Shown piece after piece: positions 32,297-39,158 of a stretch of 39,158 nucleotides of DNA; within the stretch, counting starts at the first letter, position 1, and every line of letters begins with the position of its first letter. The position numbers and the translations under genes are program-made. This stretch comes from Sphingobacterium sp. (lineage in GTDB: Bacteria; Bacteroidota; Bacteroidia; Sphingobacteriales; Sphingobacteriaceae): NCBI GenBank assembly GCA_031277685.1, contig JAITLV010000329.1:1-39158 (forward strand), in the 5' to 3' direction. The notes beneath the pieces were generated by a model that saw only the letters and a list, made by a program, of their open reading frames with translations, had not been told where the DNA came from and did not search any database.

Positions 32297-34711
32297 TTAG
32301 AATTTGAATGATAAACTAGCCAGCACTTCTGTCGGCTTCTGTGGTTTTCCATAGAAATCCCAGTAATGGATATTACCCAGATTATTGAGTTTTAATCCGA
32401 TTCTATATTTGGGCTGATCATAAAATGCCGTCGCACCGAATACCGTATAGGCAGGTGTTGCAAATACTTCATCCAGATCCAGGTAAACCTTATCAACATG
32501 ATTTAACCCAGCACCGATCCCAAATCCTTTGATCCGCCCATCAAGAAATTTGTACGATGTCCATACGTTAGCGACATTTTTAGGCGTCCATATCATCCGT
32601 TTTCCCTGTGTAGCAGCTGTATTTTTGATGTATTTATTATCATTGTAACCATAGCCAAGGATCACGTTCCAGCCGCGCAATGGGTTGGCAATAAAATCAA
32701 ATTCGAATCCGCGGCTTCTTGATTTTCCGTTCTGTACACTGAGGCCATCGACAACCGTCCAGAGAATGTTGGACACTTCAATGTTATAATAACTGACCGT
32801 GGTATTGACTTTTCCGCCAAACAATTCGGCCTTTACCCCCACTTCAAATTGATTGGCCTGCTCTGGTTTCCAGTTCATCATTTCAGGCTCACCAATTAGA
32901 TCTTCATTGGCATAACCACGGGAAGAAGCCAGGTTGGTGAAACTGTTCATGTAGTTTGCAAATACAGACAGTTGACCTTTGATCGGCTGGTATACCAATC
33001 CGATTTTTGGCGATACATTGGTCTGCTTATAACCCTCAGTCGTTACCGCGGTACTCTTGGCCGGATTAACATTGGGGGTATAGCTATAGGAATCACCATT
33101 GATATAGTGGTTCAGGCGCAGGCTTAGCATCACAAACAAGCGATCCGATAGATTGGTTACATTGGAAAGATAGGCACTCAGATTTTTATAGCTGGAGCGA
33201 CTATAGGAATCACCGGGACTATTTGCTGCCCGGGATTTTTGGATATCAGCCCGTGAGATCGGCTTCCAGGCCGCATCGGTGATACCGATGGTATCATAGG
33301 TAATAAATGCCGGAGACATGCTCTGATCGGTACTCTTGTAATACGAGTAATCTAATCCAGCAACTAATGTATTCTTTACTTTACCAAGATAGTAATCCCC
33401 TGTAAAATTTTGCTGCAAGGAATTGTAAGTCAGATTATAGCGATCAAAAATACGGTAACGGCGTTGAATCTGGTTATCATTGAGATAAGTTGGCACAAAG
33501 AAAATAGACTCTTTGTCCCCACTCTGATTGAATTGGTAAGAAGTACGCGACACCCAGTTTTCGGAAATGCGGTACTCCAGCTCTGTCCCGACGTTCATGT
33601 TCGCCCGTGATGTTGTGATATCATCACTCAACATCGCGCGATCATACGGGAGCGGAACTTTATCCATCGTTCCATACGACAGCTTGTTGGTATTTCTTAC
33701 GTAAGCCAATAATGTTTTTTCGGGAACATAGATATCCGCGTCAAAACGGACCGTAGTACGTTCATTGGGTTTAAAAAGGAGGCTACCTGCAAATCCCATG
33801 GCTTTTTGCTTTCCTGCATCCTGAAAACCATCCTGCGTACTTCCCATCACATTAAAACGTGCCAGGGCAGTCCTGTCTTTATTGAGTGGCGTGTTGATAT
33901 CCGCTGTAATACGGTTCATTCCCCAGCTTCCCGTTGTGTAGCCCACCTCGCCCCGGAAAGATTCAAAAGGTTTCTTGGTCACATTGTTGACCACCCCACC
34001 ATAGGAAGTCACCTGTGATCCGAATAAAGTTGCTGAAGGACCTTTTATCACTTCCACACGTTCAATATTGAATATCTCGGATGCTGTACGCGGATTGCTC
34101 GGCAAACCGTTCCTCATGGTTACATAGGCATTAAATCCACGCATGAAAATCTGATTTCCACTATCGTTGACCCCATTGCTCACCACAGCTCCGGCAACTT
34201 GGCTCATGGCTGTATTGTAGTCTGTAGCACCCAATTCCTGGATCAGTTCTTTCGGAATGACAGAATACACCTGCGCATTCTGTAGATTGGCCAATGGCAT
34301 ACGCGAGATATCCTCCGTTTCCTTTCGGGCAAACTTGTTCTTCTGAATATCCTCAACGACGACTTCCCGCAGTTCGTTATATTTTGATTCGATGATAATT
34401 GGGGCAATAGATTGACTGGCTCCCGCTTCGATACGAAGCGGTTTGGTAATGGCAGCATATCCAGCATAGGTAATGACTAACGTGTAGTTTCCGGCTGGTG
34501 CTTCCAATTTAAAGTTTCCCTGCTCATCCACGCGAGTACCAAAACGTGTGTCGCGCAATACAACGGATGCATAGGCTAAGGGTTTATTGTCGGTGGTGAA
34601 GACCTGACCGCTAATTTTTCCCATCTGTTGTGCCAACGCGGCCAATGGAAAAATAAGGCTGAATAAAATCACTATTCCCAGCGATTGAAAAGTGATGTAA
34701 TTGTTTTTCAT
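32297..34711 (-). CDS. TonB-dependent siderophore receptor (FhuA/FoxA type)
   Basis: 804 residues. Signal peptide of about 27 residues (IVILFSLIFPLAALAQ). Carboxypeptidase-regulatory-like domain at about 32-110 and no STN domain, in contrast to the XusA-like receptor. The plug shows TAMSQVAGAVVSNGVNDSGN, IFMRGFNAYVTMRNGLP and the siderophore-receptor signature IERVEVIKGPSATLFGSQ. The barrel ends VLASLSFKF. Absence of STN means it cannot signal through a FecR, which agrees with an AraC regulator on the other side of the divergent promoter. Confidence 0.92.
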   Translation of the reverse strand: MKNNYITFQSLGIVILFSLIFPLAALAQQMGKISGQVFTTDNKPLAYASVVLRDTRFGTRVDEQGNFKLEAPAGNYTLVITYAGYAAITKPLRIEAGASQSIAPIIIESKYNELREVVVEDIQKNKFARKETEDISRMPLANLQNAQVYSVIPKELIQELGATDYNTAMSQVAGAVVSNGVNDSGNQIFMRGFNAYVTMRNGLPSNPRTASEIFNIERVEVIKGPSATLFGSQVTSYGGVVNNVTKKPFESFRGEVGYTTGSWGMNRITADINTPLNKDRTALARFNVMGSTQDGFQDAGKQKAMGFAGSLLFKPNERTTVRFDADIYVPEKTLLAYVRNTNKLSYGTMDKVPLPYDRAMLSDDITTSRANMNVGTELEYRISENWVSRTSYQFNQSGDKESIFFVPTYLNDNQIQRRYRIFDRYNLTYNSLQQNFTGDYYLGKVKNTLVAGLDYSYYKSTDQSMSPAFITYDTIGITDAAWKPISRADIQKSRAANSPGDSYSRSSYKNLSAYLSNVTNLSDRLFVMLSLRLNHYINGDSYSYTPNVNPAKSTAVTTEGYKQTNVSPKIGLVYQPIKGQLSVFANYMNSFTNLASSRGYANEDLIGEPEMMNWKPEQANQFEVGVKAELFGGKVNTTVSYYNIEVSNILWTVVDGLSVQNGKSRSRGFEFDFIANPLRGWNVILGYGYNDNKYIKNTAATQGKRMIWTPKNVANVWTSYKFLDGRIKGFGIGAGLNHVDKVYLDLDEVFATPAYTVFGATAFYDQPKYRIGLKLNNLGNIHYWDFYGKPQKPTEVLASLSFKF

Positions 34712-34823
34712 AATATAACTGTATGTAGATTAATGATGAATGATGCTGAAACACTGCGTTCCAAAATCGGCTGTTCCTACCTATTTTAAACGAGTTACAG
34801 TAGTTATTTTTAATCAGTCTAAA

Positions 34824-34852
34824 TAACTTTGCAAAAATAAAATGTATTTTTG
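34824..34852. promoter_or_regulatory. Overlapping divergent -7 boxes
   Basis: CAAAAATA (34832-34839; TATTTTTG on the minus strand) faces TATTTTTG (34845-34852) on the plus strand, separated by 5 nt. Both fit TAnnTTTG and together form a perfect 8-bp dyad. A further plus-strand TAACTTTG lies at 34824-34831. RNA polymerase bound for the receptor operon and for the AraC gene would collide here, so a switch between them is likely. Confidence 0.55.
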
Positions 34853-34893
34853 TTGAAATACCAACGAGAAAACGAGTATTATATCAACGAATT

Positions 34894-35904
34894 TTGACCA
34901 TGATAGACGAGAATCTATGCTTCGCATCGACCTTTGAGCAACGGCTGATTACGCTCCAGGAAGATTTCATGAGCATCATTATGGATGACATCAGTTATGC
35001 AGATATCAAGGAACAGATCTGGAAGGATAGCGATTATATTTTGATTTATCGGGAGTTAAACCTGAAAAAGCCGTTTGTATACCCCACTACGCACAAAAAC
35101 GGTCTCTTAAAGATTCAGTTTGAGCTTGAAGGTTATTCTTCTTATATCCCCGCCACGGAGTCGGATAGTAATCTTCCAATTGAAATCGGAGCTGGGCAGT
35201 TCAATCTTTTTTACATGCCTTATGTACGTGGTGATCTTCATTATACAGTCGACCGGCGCTGTATCGACCTGATGCTACCCTTGGATTTTCTTTCCGCATT
35301 GGAGCTGGTATGCCCTTTGATTAGGGAGCGATTTGAAAAGACAGTTGCCCAAGATAAAGGCTTTAAGTTATTTGAACAGGCACAGCCGATTCCTTTTAAG
35401 GTAAAGGAATGCCTCAAAGAAATTATAGACAACACGATGCCAGCCAATCTTTCACGCTCCTATTTTCAGATCAAAGTAAGGGAAATTATCTTGCTCGTGC
35501 TGCTCTACTATTACGAAATGACTTCCGATCAGCATAGGCAGCCACCGGAAGTCAGAGGAGCAGAGAAAGCCTCCTTCATTAAACAATGGATCCTCAAACA
35601 TCTGCATGAGCCGATCGATATTGAACTGCTCTGTAAGCACTTCAATTCAAATCCAACCACACTGGGGCGTATATTTAGGCAACATTTCAACAGTTCTGTC
35701 AAAAAGTTTGTCTGCCAGCATCGTATGGAATGGGCCTTTCACGCTTTAAAAAGTGGAGAATACAGCATTAAAGAGGTGGCTGGATATTGTCGATATGAAT
35801 ATCCACATCATTTTACCCATGCGTTCAAGAAGCATTTTGGTAAGACGCCACGTGAGATAAAATTAGCATCTCATAAAAAGACAAAATGCTCTACTATGGT
35901 CTGA
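34894..35904 (+). CDS. AraC-family activator, PchR-like (siderophore-responsive)
   Basis: 336 residues, cytoplasmic. Residues about 1-225 form the ligand domain seen in PchR-type regulators (LLKIQFELEGYSSYIP; GQFNLFYMPYVRGDLHYTV). The C-terminal DNA-binding domain shows IDIELLCKHFNSNPTTLGRIF, IKEVAGYCRYEYPHHFTHAF and the closing HFGKTPREIK. It is divergent from the receptor-PepSY pair across a 182-nt promoter region. PchR relatives activate siderophore-receptor genes when the siderophore-iron complex is present in the cytosol. That the reductase gene is part of the same operon would fit such a loop. Confidence 0.88.
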   Translation: MTMIDENLCFASTFEQRLITLQEDFMSIIMDDISYADIKEQIWKDSDYILIYRELNLKKPFVYPTTHKNGLLKIQFELEGYSSYIPATESDSNLPIEIGAGQFNLFYMPYVRGDLHYTVDRRCIDLMLPLDFLSALELVCPLIRERFEKTVAQDKGFKLFEQAQPIPFKVKECLKEIIDNTMPANLSRSYFQIKVREIILLVLLYYYEMTSDQHRQPPEVRGAEKASFIKQWILKHLHEPIDIELLCKHFNSNPTTLGRIFRQHFNSSVKKFVCQHRMEWAFHALKSGEYSIKEVAGYCRYEYPHHFTHAFKKHFGKTPREIKLASHKKTKCSTMV

Positions 35905-36146
35905 AAAGATTCACTTTCGCAATCCTAAAAGGAAAATTATCGAGGAGCAATTCTTCGGATGCTGAGCGTTTCCCTGCCAAACAATTAAAAAGTTGGCACA
36001 TAGCTGAAGAATGCCTGGAGATCATCTTTCAGCCACGCACCAAGCTTCGATTATTTCAATGTTCTTCTTTCTATCTAATTGACTTTTTTAGAAAACACTT
36101 TGGGGTAACTCCTACAGTATACAGGAAAGACAAATTGAAAAGGTAA
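35905..36146 (+). pseudogene. Remnant of another AraC-family gene
   Basis: An open frame directly behind the intact AraC gene ends SSFYLIDFFRKHFGVTPTVYRK, which is the unmistakable last helix and C-terminal motif of AraC proteins. The preceding 55 codons (AERFPAKQLKSWHIAEECLE and on) keep only a shadow of the first helices. No start codon and no N-terminal domain are present. Confidence 0.65.
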
Positions 36147-36252
36147 AGATATAATGCTCATAGAAATCACGGTCTTTAACCATTGTGATCTAAAATTATA
36201 GCTATTAAAAACCTTTTTTATGTGGGGGCACTGTTTTCTCTATTAAAAAATG

Positions 36253-37081
36253 CTACTTGCGGAAATTAGAAATATTCGTTCCCGAATTTTGTTTAAAAAA
36301 TCGGCTGAAATGTGCCGGACTGACAAACCCTAACATATAGGCAATTTCTTTCGCTGATTTATCTGTATAATTTAGGTAACGCTTCGCTTCCAAAACAATC
36401 CTATTCTGTATGACTTTAGAGGGAGAAGGAAACTTTAGCAATGAAAAGAGATTGGTTAGGGTTTTAGGGGATTTATTAAGCTCACCTGCATAAAAACGAA
36501 CTTCATGTTCGGTTAAAATTACATTCCAATAGCAGATTGAACCTCCTTACAATATCCAGTTTGTCATCCGTCAGTACATCGCTATTTGGGCTTTGATCCT
36601 TGGCTAATCGGGTCACACCGATGATAATGCGTTTCAGCAATGTACACAACATCTCATATTGCATGCGGTCTTTAACTTTCATATCATTTCGGCAAAACTG
36701 TTCCGTCAGTTTTATCGTGATAACGTCCTCAGCAGAAAGCTTGACAAACATTGGATTAACAATCCCATAAAAAAGAAAACCAACACAGCCCACTTCGGCA
36801 TCATGATCGACGATACAATAAAATTCCCTATTGAACTGCCAGCCCATTAGTTGACTTGGGTCTGTGAAACAAAAATGTTGGTTGGCCATCAGAGGCAACA
36901 CCGTATTTTGGGGAAAAGTATAGGTCACCCCGTCAATGATAGTCTCTTGATCTCTACCAAAATTAAATACAATTGAATTAATTGTGCGACCTTCCAATAT
37001 CCCCTCATGGCTAAGCATGTGTTGATCATTCCCCAAAAGGAAAGTACCCTGCGTTTTATCATTGATGAATGTTAATTTCAT
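36253..37081 (-). pseudogene. Frameshifted AraC-family regulator
   Basis: The N-terminal part (36503-37081, 192 codons) is an AraC sensor domain that runs up to LLLECNFNRT and a stop. The C-terminal part continues one base out of frame: TEHEVRFYAGELNKSPKT, then the helices through IAYMLGFVSPAHFSRFFKQ to 36253. Removing a single A near 36513-36518 (in the GGTTAAAATT run) would restore LLECNFTEHEVRF and a complete protein of about 276 residues. Either the gene is recently inactivated or the base is a sequencing error in a short homopolymer. It lies next to another, more decayed AraC remnant and is transcribed away from the spondin lipoprotein. Confidence 0.8.
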
Positions 37082-37137
37082 AAAGCAGTATCTTATGATG
37101 ATTGTAACCTAAAAACAATACGCCAATGCATATATAA

Positions 37138-37175
37138 TGGGCGCTCCTCTCCATAATACTAGGGACAACCGCCCA
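37138..37175 (-). terminator. Weak terminator candidate after the spondin lipoprotein
   Basis: TGGGCG (37138-37143) pairs with CGCCCA (37170-37175), leaving a 26-nt loop, and on the minus strand is followed by TTATATAT. It is 13 nt from the stop at 37188. Confidence 0.35.
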
Positions 37176-37187
37176 CTTATGAGCGCA

Positions 37188-38497
37188 CTAATTCAGCGTT
37201 ACTTTAACAATCTGTGGCAATGTAGTAAAAACATTCGGATTCGGCACTTCCATAATCGCCTTACTTTCAGTCAATGACATACCTGGCAGATCTATCCGTA
37301 TGTTAGCACCTGGATATTGATCCTTTTTGGTACCATTATCATATAAGGTAACCATATCCGATACATCCCCTTTTTTAGAGGCATCTATTCCATCGCCTTT
37401 TGTAGCAAAGAACCAATCATTGCTCAGGCCATACATCGTAGCAATAGCAATTTTATCTCCCTTGACTATATTAAGTTGCTGTGACACCATTCCTCCTACA
37501 GTAGCCCCGATCTTAGGTAAAAGTACTGTAGTTGCAGACTGCTTCAATACATAAACGCTTTTTACTCCTGGAGCGGATTTAAGTGAATTTGCCAGAACCT
37601 CAGCATTCCCCATTTGGGCCAATTCACTTAGTCCTTTTCCTCGGTCTTTTTCATCTACTTTAAAAAAAGGATGATCGCTACCCGAATAAACCACCACCAG
37701 TACTGGAGAAAGAGGTGTAAAGATACCTGTCATTCCTTTCAGATAACTACTTAATGCAGTATTATCCCCTGCTTCGGCCAAGTTGGTTAATCCATTTGCA
37801 GACAGCTGCCCTTTGCTATATACGGGCATTTTACTAAGAATATCACCTCCAGGGGCATAGGACACAGTCCATACACCAGGACTGAAAGGCGTCTCGTTAG
37901 CTGTTCCCTTGCTCTTATTCTCAATTGTCAGTGTAAACTTTGAATCTCCACTGTAAGCCAAATTTGCTTTCATAAGTTGTGAAGCTGGTAAATACTTATT
38001 TCCCTGAGCATCTGTACCATTCACTTCCATGACATTCTTGGTTGTGCTCTCCGCTATACCAGGATGCATAACGCTCATACCTGGAGCCTGATTTATACGT
38101 GTTCCATTGTCCCACAATTTTATCTGTGAGGAAACATCTCCAGTCATGGGACTACCATCTGTTTTATACAATTGGATTCCAGGATTTTCCGGCGCAAAAA
38201 ACAAGTCATTGCTCCATCCATACATCGTTGCAAAGGCCAGCGTTTGTCCAGGACCGGCATAAAATTCGATTTTGACAGACTCCCCTGGAAAAATGACAGG
38301 GGGGTACCGGTTCCCATAAATGTGCCTGATTGTACCAATGGCTTTGCATCCAACACATTTTCAATCATAATGGTTTTTGTCTGCATAGGAATAGGAGGCT
38401 TTTCATCATCATTTTTGCAGCCCCCCATACCTATAGCAGTCCCTATAAATAACAAAGAAGGTATTAATCTAGGTGTGATTTCTCTGATCGCTTTCAT
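37188..38497 (-). pseudogene. Lipoprotein with two spondin_N domains, frameshifted at a G6 tract
   Basis: The 5' part encodes a lipoprotein signal (lipobox GMGGC) and a spondin start (MIENVLDAKPLVQSGTFMGT). It then changes frame at the six G of 38299-38304 (six C in the coding strand). With seven C the frame reads PVIFPGESVKIEFYAGPGQ and runs straight into TMYGWSNDLFFAPENPG and on to 37188, giving about 436 residues. Two spondin_N domains are visible: TMYGWSNDLFF with GDVSSQIKLWDNGTRINQ, and TMYGLSNDWFF with GDVSDMVTLYDNGTKKDQ. Spondin domains in bacteria are surface adhesion modules. The break sits in a homopolymer, so reversible slippage is possible. Confidence 0.82.
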
Positions 38498-38524
38498 AAC
38501 TATTATGTTTTATGTTTGTCCTAT

Positions 38525-38532
38525 CAAAGTTA
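38525..38532 (-). promoter_or_regulatory. -7 box of the spondin lipoprotein gene
   Basis: Reads TAACTTTG on the minus strand, a perfect TAnnTTTG 28 nt upstream of the start at 38497. No TTTG is present at -33, where the repeat array at 38549 begins. Confidence 0.6.
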
Positions 38533-38548
38533 GCTGCCGTATTGTGAC

Positions 38549-38591
38549 CGGGAAATATCAGCATTTCCCGATCTGTTATCTATATTTCCCG
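38549..38591. repeat. Three ATTTCCCG repeats upstream of the spondin promoter (candidate operator)
   Basis: An inverted copy CGGGAAAT (38549-38556) and a direct copy ATTTCCCG (38563-38570) form a perfect 8-bp dyad with a 6-nt centre. A second direct copy lies at 38584-38591. The two direct copies are exactly 21 nt apart, two helical turns, the layout used by AraC-type and LytTR-type regulators. The array lies at about -30 to -73 relative to the expected start of transcription. Confidence 0.65.
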
Positions 38592-38876
38592 AAACACTCC
38601 ATTTGCAATTCTCGGTTTTACTTCTATCCATATCGTCAGTGGGCTATAGCAACCTGTCAAAAATAGTCTGCGATTCAAGCAGATCTCTGTCCTTTTACTT
38701 AGCCATAGCAATCAGTGTATTTAACCATGGTGATAAAAAATCATCGCCACGATTATAAACTGAAAGACCATTTTGAAATCATATAAACAAAGCCTGTGGA
38801 TACGTGCCAATAGATGGTTATGCGAAATTTTCTCTATTTTAGCCGTACACAAGCCGATATAAAACAATTTCAAAAA

Positions 38877-39158
38877 ATGACTTTAGAGACTTTTTTCTCA
38901 TCTGAATTGATCCTTGAAAACGACACAGTTCTATTGCGTCCTTTAACCATGAGCGATATTGACGGTATAGAGACAATAAGCTATAGTAAAGAATTGGGTG
39001 AGTTTGGCGCGAGAGTCAAGAATAAAAATGATTTAATGGACTATTATCCTACCGCTGGACACCTAAGTGTTTCAACCTTAGTATCGCTCGAGCAGTCTTT
39101 TGTAGATATGCTGCAGAAAAGAGAAGATCCGCGTCTATTCTCCTTTGGAGATCCCATT
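38877..39158 (+). CDS. Chimeric partial ORF: GNAT acetyltransferase N-terminus joined to a SusD-like segment
   Basis: The ATG at 38877 opens a frame that stays open to the window edge (94 codons). The first 57 or so codons (ILENDTVLLRPLTMSDIDGI, then GEFGARVKNKNDLMDYY) look like the start of a GNAT N-acetyltransferase. From about 39050 the resemblance ends, and the last 36 codons, with LVSLEQSFVDMLQKREDPRL, look like the interior of a SusD-family protein, whose members share a DPRL-type motif after a short helix. The change of family inside one frame near a window edge suggests a misjoin. Confidence is moderate for the GNAT part and low for the SusD part. Confidence 0.45.
   Translation, partial: MTLETFFSSELILENDTVLLRPLTMSDIDGIETISYSKELGEFGARVKNKNDLMDYYPTAGHLSVSTLVSLEQSFVDMLQKREDPRLFSFGDPI

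Larger units (their letters stand above)
38498..38876. other. Divergent intergenic region with repeats
   Basis: 379 nt. The left third holds the promoter and ATTTCCCG repeats of the spondin gene. The remainder is AT-rich with no supported gene. The frame running 38172-38666 is an antisense shadow. Confidence 0.45.

Noticed and set aside
38172..38666. 164-codon plus-strand frame over the spondin lipoprotein start
   Set aside because: Antisense to a signal peptide, lipobox and spondin domain; it also crosses the promoter and repeat array of that gene.
1..39158. CRISPR array, tRNA or rRNA genes, complete insertion sequence or prophage
   Set aside because: No regularly spaced repeats, no cloverleaf-like segment and no intact transposase, integrase or phage structural gene were seen on reading both strands.

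Overview
The window looks like a piece of a Bacteroidota chromosome, most likely Sphingobacterium or a close Sphingobacteriaceae relative. The signs are SusC/SusD outer-membrane pairs, ECF sigma/FecR pairs with STN-domain TonB-dependent transporters, many lipoproteins, AT-rich spacers, and promoters of the Bacteroidota form (TAnnTTTG at -7, in one case with TTTG at -33). I saw no tRNA, rRNA, CRISPR array, complete insertion sequence or phage gene.

Layout. (1) 1-2740: a chimeric left edge (start of a VOC/PhnB-type gene running into a serine hydrolase that lacks its C-terminus), a small membrane protein, and an exported LamG/DUF1080-like protein. (2) 2905-10528: an AraC regulator facing two transcription units. 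The first encodes two aldo/keto reductases and an exported alpha/beta hydrolase. The second encodes an exported flavodoxin lipoprotein, a dienelactone-hydrolase-like protein, a SnoaL-like protein, a double carboxymuconolactone-decarboxylase (CMD) protein and a cupin lipoprotein. Both units begin with the same roughly 34-bp sequence at exactly the same distance from a -7 box, which suggests one regulon. Six of its eight structural products carry export signals. (3) 10618-12913: three orphan genes. (4) 13126-20199: ECF sigma, FecR, SusC and SusD, a self-contained nutrient-uptake locus with no enzyme attached. (5) 20544-23510: a RibD-C/DHFR-like reductase, an SGNH esterase and a small lipoprotein. 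(6) 23563-30472: ECF sigma, FecR, TonB-dependent receptor, DUF4374 lipoprotein and PepSY membrane protein; the last three match the XusABC xenosiderophore system. (7) 31100-35904: a second siderophore receptor plus PepSY reductase, divergent from a PchR-like AraC activator. (8) 35905-39158: a decayed tail with an AraC remnant, a frameshifted AraC gene, a two-spondin-domain lipoprotein broken at a G6 tract, and a chimeric right edge.

How it fits together: regions 4, 6 and 7 are three outer-membrane import systems, two of them with inner-membrane PepSY proteins that probably reduce imported ferric siderophores. Region 2 looks like an inducible detoxification or redox regulon, much of it acting outside the cytoplasm. 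Its inducer and substrate cannot be read from the sequence. The strongest leads are the duplicated operator/promoter, the all-exported redox operon, the homopolymer frameshift in the spondin lipoprotein with its repeat-bearing upstream region, and matching hairpins at both FecR-to-receptor junctions. The two window edges each carry about 110-120 nt that do not belong to the adjoining gene, so assembly error must be excluded before the truncations there are interpreted.
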